Shown: one piece after another, positions 26,382 to 35,442 of the stretch
How the letters are laid out: the number at the start of each line of letters is the position of its first letter
Position numbering within the stretch: position 1 is the stretch's first letter
Source: Synergistaceae bacterium
GTDB taxonomy: Bacteria > Synergistota > Synergistia > Synergistales > Synergistaceae
Direction of reading: 5' to 3'
Length of the DNA stretch: 37,804 nucleotides
Assembly (NCBI GenBank): GCA_031269915.1
Contig: JAISYN010000044.1
Location: 1-37,804 of the forward strand
Program-made: the position numbers and the translations under genes
Notes under the pieces: generated by a model
The model's database searches: none
The model's input: the letters and a program-made list of their open reading frames with translations, nothing else
Told to the model about the DNA's origin: nothing

Positions 26382-27623
26382 ATGAAGACAGTTTTGCAGA
26401 TAGGCTATGGAATGCAGGGCAAATCTGTTCTGGCGGACTTGAGAAAAAACATGTCAATTTCTGAGATAATCGTAGTGGATGCAGCGGATTCCATAAAAGA
26501 CCTCAAAAAAAATAGTTTAGCGGATCCACGAATTACGCCAATACAGATGGATATTGTCGCGGATAAGGCGAGCCTCTCCGAGTTGATGCGGCGTTCAGAC
26601 GTCGTCATCGAATTAATGCCGGAAAATTTGACAAAGTATTTACTTCGGATGGCGGTCGAAAACGAAACGAATCTTGTCTCGACAATGTATTTTTACAATG
26701 GCGGGGAACAGGACGAGAAAAAGCGTTTGGCTGAGAAAGAAGAAATTACTTCTTTAGATGCTCAAGCGCGCGCCAAAGGAATTACAGTCATTAAAGAGAT
26801 GGGTATGGAACCTGGTTTAGATTTTATTTTGGCTTATAAAGCTGTGAACGAGCTGAACGAAGTCAGGGCTTTTCATTCTTATGGCGCCGGATTCCCAGAA
26901 CCGCAAGCGGCTGACAACGCGCTCCGTTACAAATTTACATGGTCGATTATTGGTTTGATACATTCATGTTATGCTCCTTGCGTAATTATTGAAAATGGCC
27001 GTCCGGTTACTATCCCTGCCGATTCACTATTTATTCCTTCAAATACTCATCTGTTAAAACTACCGGAATTTGAAGAACCTTTGGAGTGTTCTCCGTGCGG
27101 TGAAAGCGATACGATAGCCAAGCTCTTCGGTTTGGAAAAAGTCAATACAATGGGACGCTATATAACGAGATGGCCAGGGCACAACGCTTTCTGGAACGTT
27201 ATGGCAAAAACGGGTTTCCTTTCCACACAACCAATTAAAATAGGCAACATAGAAATCAGTCCTGATATATTCTGTATCGAACTTTTGTCGCAACAAGAAC
27301 AGTTTTATTATAAAAAAGACGAGAGGGACGTCGCGCTTCTCAGAGTAGATGTCCGGGGATATAAAAATGGAAAACCGCAAAAGGTAGTCATCCAGATTCT
27401 CGACTACAGGGATATTAACACTGGTTTTACCGCCATGCAGCGCACAGTAGGATTCACCGCATCCATAGGGGCTCAATTGATCCTTGATGGAACATTGAGC
27501 GCTAAGAAGGGGATCATAAGTCCTTCAGACGTACCTTTTGACAGGTTTATGGACGAACTTAAAAAACGTGGAATAGTATATACTATGAAACTTGAGGATT
27601 GGGATGGCAACGAACGCCCGTAG
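26382..27623 (+). CDS. Second saccharopine dehydrogenase-like oxidoreductase
   Basis: KTVLQIGYGMQGKSVLADL, VIKEMGMEPGLDFILAYKAVNE, GRYITRWPGHNAFWNVMAKTGFL; SD GGGAGGAGA. Confidence 0.84.
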   Translation: MKTVLQIGYGMQGKSVLADLRKNMSISEIIVVDAADSIKDLKKNSLADPRITPIQMDIVADKASLSELMRRSDVVIELMPENLTKYLLRMAVENETNLVSTMYFYNGGEQDEKKRLAEKEEITSLDAQARAKGITVIKEMGMEPGLDFILAYKAVNELNEVRAFHSYGAGFPEPQAADNALRYKFTWSIIGLIHSCYAPCVIIENGRPVTIPADSLFIPSNTHLLKLPEFEEPLECSPCGESDTIAKLFGLEKVNTMGRYITRWPGHNAFWNVMAKTGFLSTQPIKIGNIEISPDIFCIELLSQQEQFYYKKDERDVALLRVDVRGYKNGKPQKVVIQILDYRDINTGFTAMQRTVGFTASIGAQLILDGTLSAKKGIISPSDVPFDRFMDELKKRGIVYTMKLEDWDGNERP

Positions 27624-27708
27624 GTAACTTCATTCTGCCGCGCAGTGGTCTGGGGCAGCGGGGCTAGCGGCGTGAACGGGGTACTATTCGCGCAGAAAGG
27701 GCGATAAG

Positions 27709-28209
27709 ATGATAAAAATGGTTAAGCTCGAAACAGACGAGATAGATTTTAAAATCGCTTGCATGTTGAAGAAAAACGCAAGGCTTTCCTATAAAGCAAT
27801 CGGCGAAAAAGTATGCCTTTCGGCTTCTTCTGTCTATGAGAGAATCAAAAAGATGGAAGAGAAAGAAGTCATAAAAAATTATGGAACAGATATCAACTGG
27901 GATAAATTTGGTTATGCCATTCACGCGTTTATACTTTTAAAAGAAGATAAAATGTTGGACCAATTGCCGGATTTCCTGATGAAAAGGGACGAGATATTCA
28001 ACTGCTGGATGGTTTCCGGCGAGTATGACTATATGCTTGAGATATACGTGGCAAACAGCAATAAACTCAGAGACCTGTTCGATTATTTGTATTACAAGGT
28101 CGGAAGGACCTGGACATTTCTCGTCATGGATGACTTATTTTACAGCGCGGCTAAAGACGAGGGAAAACCTTCATCCCGTATTGAACCGGCCACGTTTGCC
28201 GATGAATAG
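27709..28209 (+). CDS. Lrp/AsnC family transcriptional regulator
   Basis: ETDEIDFKIACMLKKNARLSYKAIGEKVCLSASSVYERIKKMEEKEVIKNYGTDINWDKFGY plus AsnC ligand domain. Confidence 0.92.
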   Translation: MIKMVKLETDEIDFKIACMLKKNARLSYKAIGEKVCLSASSVYERIKKMEEKEVIKNYGTDINWDKFGYAIHAFILLKEDKMLDQLPDFLMKRDEIFNCWMVSGEYDYMLEIYVANSNKLRDLFDYLYYKVGRTWTFLVMDDLFYSAAKDEGKPSSRIEPATFADE

Positions 28210-29086
28210 GAAAAGACTGTTTGGAAATTTTCTCTTATTAGTAACGTCTTTCATATGGGGCACAAGTTATGTCGCGAACGTTGAAGGCTTGCGAATCATG
28301 TCTCCGTATGCGTTCAGCGCATACCGGTTTTTGCTTTCTTTTTTGTTCATCTTTTTGATTGCCTTTTTCTATACGCTCTTAATAAAAAAACCTTGCGATG
28401 ATGCGACAGCTTGGAAAAAAATTTTAAAAGCGGGCGCCGTATGCGGATTTTTTTTATTTGCGGCTTCCGCGTTTCAACAGGTCGGCTTACAAAATACGCA
28501 GGCAGGGAAGGCGGCATTCATCACGACGCTCTACATTGTGATAGTCCCCGTCTTTTGTATTTTTCAGGGTAAAAAAATACATTGGTCCGCATGGATTGCG
28601 GTATTCTTGGGGATAACAGGGCTTTATCTGCTTTGCGTCACAGAAAAATTTGAGATATCGTTCCCGGATACGCTTGTGCTAATTGGTTCTTTTTTTTGGG
28701 CAGGGCATATTATGTCCTGCGATTATTTCGTGGCGGAAGGCGACCCACTGAAAATATCCGCGGCGCAATTCGGATTTGCGTCGTTATTTTTTATCATAGC
28801 TACGCTCCTGCTGGAGGATCCCCCCGCTTATAACCTCTTGCGGCAAGCATTCCCGTTTGCTTTTTTTGCCGGCTTGGTCGCGAGCGGGATCGGATTTACC
28901 TTGCAAATCATCGCGCAACGTTATACGGCGCCTACCGTGGCAGCGCTGATCCTTGGAATGGAGTCCGTGTTTGCCGCGCTGGCGGGATACTTCTTCCTAT
29001 CCGAAAAACTTTCCACCGGCGAACTGGCAGGCTGCGTATTGATTTTTTGCGCGATCATATCGACGCAAATCTCTCCTTCAAATTAA
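28202..29086 (+). CDS. EamA/DMT superfamily transporter
   Basis: Ten hydrophobic segments, FLLLVTSFIWGTSYVANVEGL, QNTQAGKAAFITTLYIVIVPVF; ATG 28202 overlaps the lrp stop (ORF-track start 28025 lies inside lrp). Confidence 0.92.
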   Translation: MNRKRLFGNFLLLVTSFIWGTSYVANVEGLRIMSPYAFSAYRFLLSFLFIFLIAFFYTLLIKKPCDDATAWKKILKAGAVCGFFLFAASAFQQVGLQNTQAGKAAFITTLYIVIVPVFCIFQGKKIHWSAWIAVFLGITGLYLLCVTEKFEISFPDTLVLIGSFFWAGHIMSCDYFVAEGDPLKISAAQFGFASLFFIIATLLLEDPPAYNLLRQAFPFAFFAGLVASGIGFTLQIIAQRYTAPTVAALILGMESVFAALAGYFFLSEKLSTGELAGCVLIFCAIISTQISPSN

Positions 29087-29207
29087 GGCAGGATTGATTA
29101 AATGACCGAAGCGGCATTTAAGGAAAAGCTGCTTTATAGTTAGAGGCCTGAATGATAAAGATTTAAACCTTTGCGGCATCCAGGCTCGCGTTCATGCCCG
29201 GCGAGCA

Positions 29208-29255
29208 CAGACCGCCCTGCGGTTTCAGCCGCGGGGCGGTCTCAAAAAAACAGGT
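29208..29255. repeat. 48-nt hairpin repeat, copy 2
   Basis: CAGACCGCCCTGCGGTTTCAGCCGCGGGGCGGTCTCAAAAAAACAGGT; stem AGACCGCCCTGCGG / CCGCGGGGCGGTCT with one wobble. Confidence 0.65.
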
Positions 29256-29263
29256 GTCTCAGG

Positions 29264-30253
29264 CTATAATTTCAGCCATTGCCCAACTTTGGCCTCAATC
29301 GCTTTTTTATAGAGCAAGCCGGCGGTCATTACGTCGTGGCTCGCCACGCCCATGAACACGCAGACTCTCAGCCCGTCGGTGACAGGAGGCTTCTTCGAGG
29401 CCGCGATATCGCCCAAATCCGCGTATATGCCGTCTTCGGACGGATAGCCGTTCTGGAAGTAGACGCCGTGTCCCTGGGTCCACAGATACTGTCCTCTGTC
29501 GTCGCAGCAGAAAATCTTTCCGCCCCCCGCTATGTCCTCATGCAGGGTAGCGTCATAGTCTGAAGCTATGCACAAACAGTCGGGCTTCAGCCAGGATTTT
29601 ATCAGGGGGCGCTCCGGTTTTTCCAGTATCGGCGCGTTGGTCGCCACAATGTCGGAGTCGGCGCACGCTTCTTCCATGGTTTTCGAGCGTTCGAACCGCA
29701 GGTCCGGGAAAACGCCGCCCAGTTCAGCCGCGTATTTTTCATACTGCGTATGCAGAGGATCGTATAATTTGACGGACGACAGTCCGGGGAAGAGCGTCTT
29801 TACGCCGCGCAATACTATCCTGCCGATTGTTCCCAATCCTATCACCGATACGACCTTCGGGGCTTCCGCCGAAAAATATTTCGCGCCGAGCGCGGCCGCG
29901 GCTCCGGTTCTCCATGTCGTCATCCAGTTCGCGTCCATGATCGCTTTTATAACTCCGGTGTCGGTATCGTTCAGACAGAACACGCCGTTGTTGTACGGAA
30001 GATTTTTGTCGAGGTTGCCGGGAAATCCCGCAACCCATTTCACTCCCGCCATGTCGACTTCACCGCCGACCCAGCACGGCATCGCGTGGATATAACAGTC
30101 CTTCCTAGGATGAACGCCCGGCTTGGGAGGAAGCTCTACTTTCCCCTCTCCTTTGAGCACAAGACCCTTTTCCACCGCCGCGATGACCTCTTTCATACTG
30201 ACATCCAGCGATTTCACATCTTCCTGCGAGAGATACAGCACATCATAAGCCAT
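29264..30253 (-). CDS. Ornithine cyclodeaminase / mu-crystallin family protein
   Basis: KWVAGFPGNLDKNLPYNNGVFCLNDTDTGVIKAIMDANWMTTWRTGAAAALGAKY, VSVIGLGTIGRIVLRGV. Confidence 0.9.
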   Translation of the reverse strand: MAYDVLYLSQEDVKSLDVSMKEVIAAVEKGLVLKGEGKVELPPKPGVHPRKDCYIHAMPCWVGGEVDMAGVKWVAGFPGNLDKNLPYNNGVFCLNDTDTGVIKAIMDANWMTTWRTGAAAALGAKYFSAEAPKVVSVIGLGTIGRIVLRGVKTLFPGLSSVKLYDPLHTQYEKYAAELGGVFPDLRFERSKTMEEACADSDIVATNAPILEKPERPLIKSWLKPDCLCIASDYDATLHEDIAGGGKIFCCDDRGQYLWTQGHGVYFQNGYPSEDGIYADLGDIAASKKPPVTDGLRVCVFMGVASHDVMTAGLLYKKAIEAKVGQWLKL

Positions 30254-30390
30254 GACAAAACCTCCAAACTGTTTTTTGATTTACCTTGAACGTTATTATC
30301 ATAGCACATTTCGACGACTTGCCGCCGCTGTTTTTTCCGGCCTTCGGATATATCGGAGAGTTTTCCGGGGAAGATACGGTATCAGCGATT

Positions 30391-31353
30391 TTATTGCAAA
30401 ATATAGTACACCACCGCTATACCGCAAAAAAACAGTATCGTCCCCGCAAGGACAAAGACAAATTCGACGGGTATATCTATCGGTCCGCCGCGATCCGCGT
30501 CCTGCTGTTCGCGTGCGCCGACGACAGCCTTTATTTTAACTTTCCCGGATAGTTTCATCACCCCCGTTATTCCGTCCGACAGAGCAAGGCTTATCGTCGC
30601 CGTTCCCAGCTCGTTAATGAGGACGCCCGTTACGGAAGCCGACACCACGCCGTCGAAACCGGGGATATTTTTCGAGAGAAGTTTGAAAAAAACCGAATCA
30701 GCCGGCAATTTCGCCATGACAACCTCGCCCAAATTTATTTCATTCGTCGCGATTCCGCCAACCGGATCGAGTATAGGCTCACATCTTATTATCAGCTCTT
30801 CCTTGCCCTTGGGCTCGCCCGCGTCGTCCGAAGAAACCTCGTGATCGTCCGATTCCGCTGTTTCCGGCGCTTTTCCCTCTGTCGTCAGCACGTCGCCGGC
30901 GGAGACGCGCGCAGTCGATCCCCCGCCTCGCTCGAAAAGCGATATGGCATCGTTCGAAGCGTCGAAAAACTCTATCAGGGATACGGCCTTCAGTTGCAGT
31001 TTATCCATGCAAAACCTGCTTATCGCCTGTTCCGACTGCTTGGTATTGTAGTTTTTCGCGATATTGCTCAATACGGAGCTATGGGCAAGGTATTTGAACA
31101 GTTCGCCTTCGTCACGCGAGAGCGCGGAGTCCCGGGCGGATTCATTTTCCCTGTTTTTGTGGATTAGCAAGAGGTCGCCCCACTCCATGGATTTATACGA
31201 TTCGTCATGAGAAAACATTACGCTGAGATGCTTCAGTTCCCGTCTGGAGACTACGGCCAATATCGTCCCGAAGGTAGGGGTTCCACGCTCGTTCTTAGCG
31301 TCGATATATCCCTTGACGATTATGTACGTTCTCGCTCCGAATTCTGTATCCAT
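30391..31353 (-). CDS. Unassigned protein with a C-terminal TM anchor
   Basis: ORF 320 aa, no N-terminal signal, acidic linker, C-terminal helix VEFVFVLAGTILFFCGIAVVYYILQ; no family recognised. Confidence 0.75.
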   Translation of the reverse strand: MDTEFGARTYIIVKGYIDAKNERGTPTFGTILAVVSRRELKHLSVMFSHDESYKSMEWGDLLLIHKNRENESARDSALSRDEGELFKYLAHSSVLSNIAKNYNTKQSEQAISRFCMDKLQLKAVSLIEFFDASNDAISLFERGGGSTARVSAGDVLTTEGKAPETAESDDHEVSSDDAGEPKGKEELIIRCEPILDPVGGIATNEINLGEVVMAKLPADSVFFKLLSKNIPGFDGVVSASVTGVLINELGTATISLALSDGITGVMKLSGKVKIKAVVGAREQQDADRGGPIDIPVEFVFVLAGTILFFCGIAVVYYILQ

Positions 31354-31449
31354 CGCGTCCCCCTCGTAATCTGATCGTTTATGTTACTACTATACTACAT
31401 TTTTACCCTCAGTGAAATTCTTCAGAAAGCTCAATAAACAAATTAATGA

Positions 31450-31458
31450 TGGTAAAAT
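31450..31458 (+). promoter_or_regulatory. Candidate extended -10 element immediately before the YprB-like gene
   Basis: TGGTAAAAT (TG-N-TAAAAT), ending 9 nt before the A of the ATG at 31467. Confidence 0.4.
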
Positions 31459-31466
31459 GATACCCC

Positions 31467-32687
31467 ATGAAGTTCGACAGATTTTTCGAAAACACCCCGG
31501 CTGTATCGGCCAGAAAAAACGGGGAGCGCAACGGCAGCGACGACATCCGGGGGCTCCCTGATGGGAAATGGATATCAAAGGGGGTATATCTGACAGAGAA
31601 TTTCTACAAAATAGGCGGCAAATACGGCCGCTCGGAATTCGGCGACCCCGAAAGCATGAAAATCATGTCCCTCTTCGGGGCAAATGGCGCGGTGGTTTTC
31701 CTGGACCTCGAAACGACCGGGCTCTCCGGGGGTACGGGAACATACGCTTTCTTGTGCGGACTGGGCGCCACAAGCGGTGATTCCTTCAAAGTGGCGCAAT
31801 ATTTCTTGAGAAGCCCCGCATACGAGGCGCAATGGCTCGAAACCGTGGACGCCGGCATCTCGGGCGCGACGCTAGTGACCTATAACGGAAGCTCTTTCGA
31901 CGTGCCTATGCTACATACCCGCCACGTAATGTCGAGATTGCGGCCCGTCATTGAGCCGTCTTCCCATATCGACCTGCTGCATCTATCCCGCAGGCTGTAC
32001 AGGGGATATCTGGAATCCTGCTCGCTCGGCAACGTGGAACGGCGCGTCCTTGGTATGGAAAGAAGCGGCGAGGACGTACCGGGTTCCATGATACCCTTTC
32101 TGTACCGGCAATATCTTTATACCCGAGACGCGTCCGGGCTGCGTGGGGTTTTTTACCACAACATGCTCGATATAGCGTCGCTGGCGTCTCTGTACTGCCA
32201 CATAGCGCGCGCTCTTGACGGAATATCCGGCGACGGCAGAGAACATCTCAGAGCCGGCGATATCTGTAACGACATGGGACAACGTGAACGCGCCGTATAC
32301 CTCTGGAATAGGGCGCGTTCCGATCCGTCCTCTCGGATTGAGGCCATCACCCGTCTGGCGTATCTGGCAAAAAAAAACAGAGATCACATTTCCGCGAAAA
32401 ATTATTTTATGAACGCGCTGCACGAGTTCGAATCCTCCCCCCGCGGGGAAAATTCGTGTTACGGCAGAATAGCAATCCTCGAAGAGCTGGCGAAACTCGA
32501 AGAACATCGCTTCATGTCCCCCGAGCGGGCGTTGCGCCATGTCCGTTCGGCAATCGAACTCATGAGAAAAGCCCGATTATATCGCGGGAAATACGACGCC
32601 GCGATGAATACGGCAATGGAGCGCAGGCGGATTCGTCTGGAGAAAAAAATTCGGGGGATGGAGAAGATGATATCCGATGAGGATTAA
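31467..32687 (+). CDS. YprB-like RNase H-fold exonuclease domain protein with C-terminal helical repeats
   Basis: VVFLDLETTGLSGGTGTYAFLCGLG, LVTYNGSSFDVPMLHTRHVM, HIDLLHLSRRLYRG, YHNMLDIASLASL. Confidence 0.85.
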   Translation: MKFDRFFENTPAVSARKNGERNGSDDIRGLPDGKWISKGVYLTENFYKIGGKYGRSEFGDPESMKIMSLFGANGAVVFLDLETTGLSGGTGTYAFLCGLGATSGDSFKVAQYFLRSPAYEAQWLETVDAGISGATLVTYNGSSFDVPMLHTRHVMSRLRPVIEPSSHIDLLHLSRRLYRGYLESCSLGNVERRVLGMERSGEDVPGSMIPFLYRQYLYTRDASGLRGVFYHNMLDIASLASLYCHIARALDGISGDGREHLRAGDICNDMGQRERAVYLWNRARSDPSSRIEAITRLAYLAKKNRDHISAKNYFMNALHEFESSPRGENSCYGRIAILEELAKLEEHRFMSPERALRHVRSAIELMRKARLYRGKYDAAMNTAMERRRIRLEKKIRGMEKMISDED

Positions 32688-33855
32688 AAAAATAAAATTT
32701 TCAGACGACGCGAGGTTTATGTTCTCGATCTTCCTGCCTCTTTATATGATTCACTGCATGGAGCAGATATATTTCATATATGGAACTGTGCTGGAGTCAT
32801 ACGGGTTGTCGCCTCAAACGATAGGCAATATCCTCGGCAGCTTCTTCTTCGCTATAATGCTTACACGCCCAGCAGGCGGATGGATGATAGAAAACTTCGG
32901 CATAAAACGTACGCTCACGGCAGGCAGCGTCCTCGGTTTTGTCGGATGCGCCATGCTGTTTTTTACAGGAAGCGTTCCAATGCTGTTCGCGGGCCGGATA
33001 ATATCCGGCGCGTCATTCGGAATTTTCACAATTGGAATCTATTCTTATCAGGGGCTCGTCGCCGCGGAAAAGACCCGCGGTACGCTATTCTCGCTCACAG
33101 GCAGCGGAGGAGCCCTTCCCAGCGCTACCGTCACGCCGCTCGGCGAATGGCTCTTCCTGCACGGACACGCAAATTTATTTCTCGCTCTGGGGCCATTGAT
33201 TTGCGTCGCCTGTTTCCTGCTCGGGAAAAAAATCATCGTGGACGAAACCTCATTCGTCCCAAAGGGAAAAACATGGGGGACATATCGCGGCCTTATATCG
33301 AGCAAGCCGTTTGTGATGCTGGCCATTACGGGAGTCATGATGGCGCTCGTGGACGCGTCTGCCACGTCTATATCGCTTTTCGCCTCGGAACACGGCCTCG
33401 TAACGTCATATTTTCTCGCCAGTTCCTCCATCGCCGCGGTACTAGTCAGGGTCGGAGGGGCCAAAATGATCAACTCGCTGCCAAGACTGGTTTGCGTAGC
33501 CCCGTGCGGGATGCTGATAGGAATCTCCCTGCTCATGATTGCCATTATACCGTCCAACACGTCTTTTATCGTCTGCGGAGCGCTGTTCGGAATAGGAATC
33601 GGGGCGGGGTTTCCAATGATGCTCGCGTCAGCGAGCGATATACTGCCGCCGGAGATGAGACCCAAAGCCACCGCAAGCGTTCTTCTCCTGTACGACGCCG
33701 GATGGACCGTCACTCCGCTGCTCGTTGGCTATCTCACCCCGACGTTCGGCAGGGCCGGAACATTAACGGCATTAGCGGTCGTCACATTCATAGCGCTTGC
33801 CGCGCTTACAATTTTCTATTGGGTTCCAAAACACCTTCGCGCTTCGCCTCGTTGA
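32677..33855 (+). CDS. Major facilitator superfamily transporter
   Basis: About 12 hydrophobic segments; MLTRPAGGWMIENFGIKRTLTAGS; overlaps the previous gene by 11 nt. Confidence 0.9.
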   Translation: MRIKKIKFSDDARFMFSIFLPLYMIHCMEQIYFIYGTVLESYGLSPQTIGNILGSFFFAIMLTRPAGGWMIENFGIKRTLTAGSVLGFVGCAMLFFTGSVPMLFAGRIISGASFGIFTIGIYSYQGLVAAEKTRGTLFSLTGSGGALPSATVTPLGEWLFLHGHANLFLALGPLICVACFLLGKKIIVDETSFVPKGKTWGTYRGLISSKPFVMLAITGVMMALVDASATSISLFASEHGLVTSYFLASSSIAAVLVRVGGAKMINSLPRLVCVAPCGMLIGISLLMIAIIPSNTSFIVCGALFGIGIGAGFPMMLASASDILPPEMRPKATASVLLLYDAGWTVTPLLVGYLTPTFGRAGTLTALAVVTFIALAALTIFYWVPKHLRASPR

Positions 33856-33932
33856 CCGCGGAGTTACGAAAATGCTATTATTAACAAGATATAGCGCGAT
33901 ATTTTCAAAGCACGGCTGAGGAGGACGCCCAA

Positions 33933-35318
33933 ATGCCACAAGTTCCGCCGAACATATTCAGGGAATATGACATAAGAGGGCTGGCAGACGAGGAACTGAC
34001 GGACGAAACGGTCTTTGCCGTCGGCGCGGCTTATGGCGCGTATCTGTCAGATTTGGACGTATTTTCAGTAACCGTCGCGGGAGATGCCCGGCTTTCCACA
34101 CCGCGCATAAAATCCGCGATCATAGAAGGGTTAACAAGCGCCGGTATATCAGTCACGGATATAGGTATGACCGCGACGCCCGTGTTCTACTGGAGTCTTC
34201 ATCATTTTGGCCTTGACGGCGGCGTCATGGTGACGGGCAGCCACAATCCGCCGGAGTTCAACGGACTCAAACTGGCCTATGGCAAAGCCACAATTTGGGG
34301 AGACGAGATACAAAAGATATATAGAATAATCGAGGAAGGGCGCGCTGAAAAACCGAAGGCGCGCGGCGCCGTGAGAAGCGAGGACATTGACGCGCTCTAC
34401 GCCGAAATGCTCCTATCGAAGATATCGCTAGGCCCGAGAAAACTGAAAGTAGCAGTGGATTCCGGCAATGGAACAGGCGGCATATACGCGCCGCGATTCA
34501 TCAGGGCTCTGGGCGCCGAAGTGATAGAGCTGTTCAGCCAGCCGGACGGACGCTTCCCTAATCATCATCCGGATCCGACAAAACGCGAATATCTGCCGGC
34601 ATTGATGGAGGCCGTCGTTCGAAACGGGGCGGATGCCGGAATAGGATTCGACGGAGATTCCGACCGCATAGGCGTGGTCGACGACAAAGGCCGCATGATT
34701 TTCGGCGATCAGTTGATGGCGATATACTGGCGCGAGATATTGCGCGCTCACCCTGGAACCGTCGCGATAATAGAGATAAAAAGCTCAATGATGCTGCCCG
34801 AGGAAATCCGCCGGATGGGCGGCGAGCCCGTATGGTGGAAATCCGGCCATTCGCTGGTCAAGGCCAAAATGAAAGAAGAAAACGCTCTTTTTGCCGGGGA
34901 AGTCTCGGGACACATGTTTTTCGCCGACGAATATTACGGCTTCGACGACGCTTTTTACGCGGCGGGACGTCTGTTGCGCATACTATCGAACTCCGGCAAA
35001 AAACTGTCCGATCTGATAGCGGAGCTGCCGTCATACCCATCGACCGCCGAAACCCGCTTCGCATGCGACGACGAGCTGAAATTCGACATAGTGAAACGGG
35101 TGAGGGAAACCGCGATCAAAAACATGGAAACGATCACCGTCGACGGCGTAAGGATAATCTACGAAGACGGGTGGGGATTGCTCCGCGCCTCGAACACACA
35201 GCCGATACTGGTGTCGCGTTGCGAAGGAACGACGAAGGAAGCTCTCAGAAGAATATCGAATGATATCCAACGGAGAATAAAAGAGGCCGGAGGCCCCGAT
35301 TTCAAATGGGAATATTGA
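33933..35318 (+). CDS. Phosphomannomutase/phosphoglucomutase
   Basis: NIFREYDIRGLADEEL, GGVMVTGSHNPPEFNGLKL (phosphoserine loop), GIGFDGDSDRIGVVDD (metal loop), GEVSGHMFF, GWGLLRASNTQPILVSRCEG. Confidence 0.95.
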   Translation: MPQVPPNIFREYDIRGLADEELTDETVFAVGAAYGAYLSDLDVFSVTVAGDARLSTPRIKSAIIEGLTSAGISVTDIGMTATPVFYWSLHHFGLDGGVMVTGSHNPPEFNGLKLAYGKATIWGDEIQKIYRIIEEGRAEKPKARGAVRSEDIDALYAEMLLSKISLGPRKLKVAVDSGNGTGGIYAPRFIRALGAEVIELFSQPDGRFPNHHPDPTKREYLPALMEAVVRNGADAGIGFDGDSDRIGVVDDKGRMIFGDQLMAIYWREILRAHPGTVAIIEIKSSMMLPEEIRRMGGEPVWWKSGHSLVKAKMKEENALFAGEVSGHMFFADEYYGFDDAFYAAGRLLRILSNSGKKLSDLIAELPSYPSTAETRFACDDELKFDIVKRVRETAIKNMETITVDGVRIIYEDGWGLLRASNTQPILVSRCEGTTKEALRRISNDIQRRIKEAGGPDFKWEY

Positions 35319-35442
35319 AAAATTCGCCAGCCCTAAGTCGGTCTACCGCAAAACAGGCGCGTCGTCCAGCCGCGATGTCGTCAAGTATCAATACTGTGCA
35401 CATTGATTTTTTTGCCACGGAATGGAAGTGACGTTTTAAGGA

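Noticed and set aside
28025-28201. N-terminal extension of the EamA ORF
   Set aside because: Lies out of frame within the Lrp/AsnC gene; real start is ATG 28202 with a hydrophobic first helix
23475-29086. Metallophore (staphylopine-like) biosynthesis locus
   Set aside because: Dehydrogenase plus EamA exporter is suggestive, but no nicotianamine-synthase-like gene or metal uptake system is present in the window
32880-33884. 334-aa plus-strand ORF
   Set aside because: Out-of-frame overlap with the MFS transporter; Arg-rich, no membrane segments, no homology
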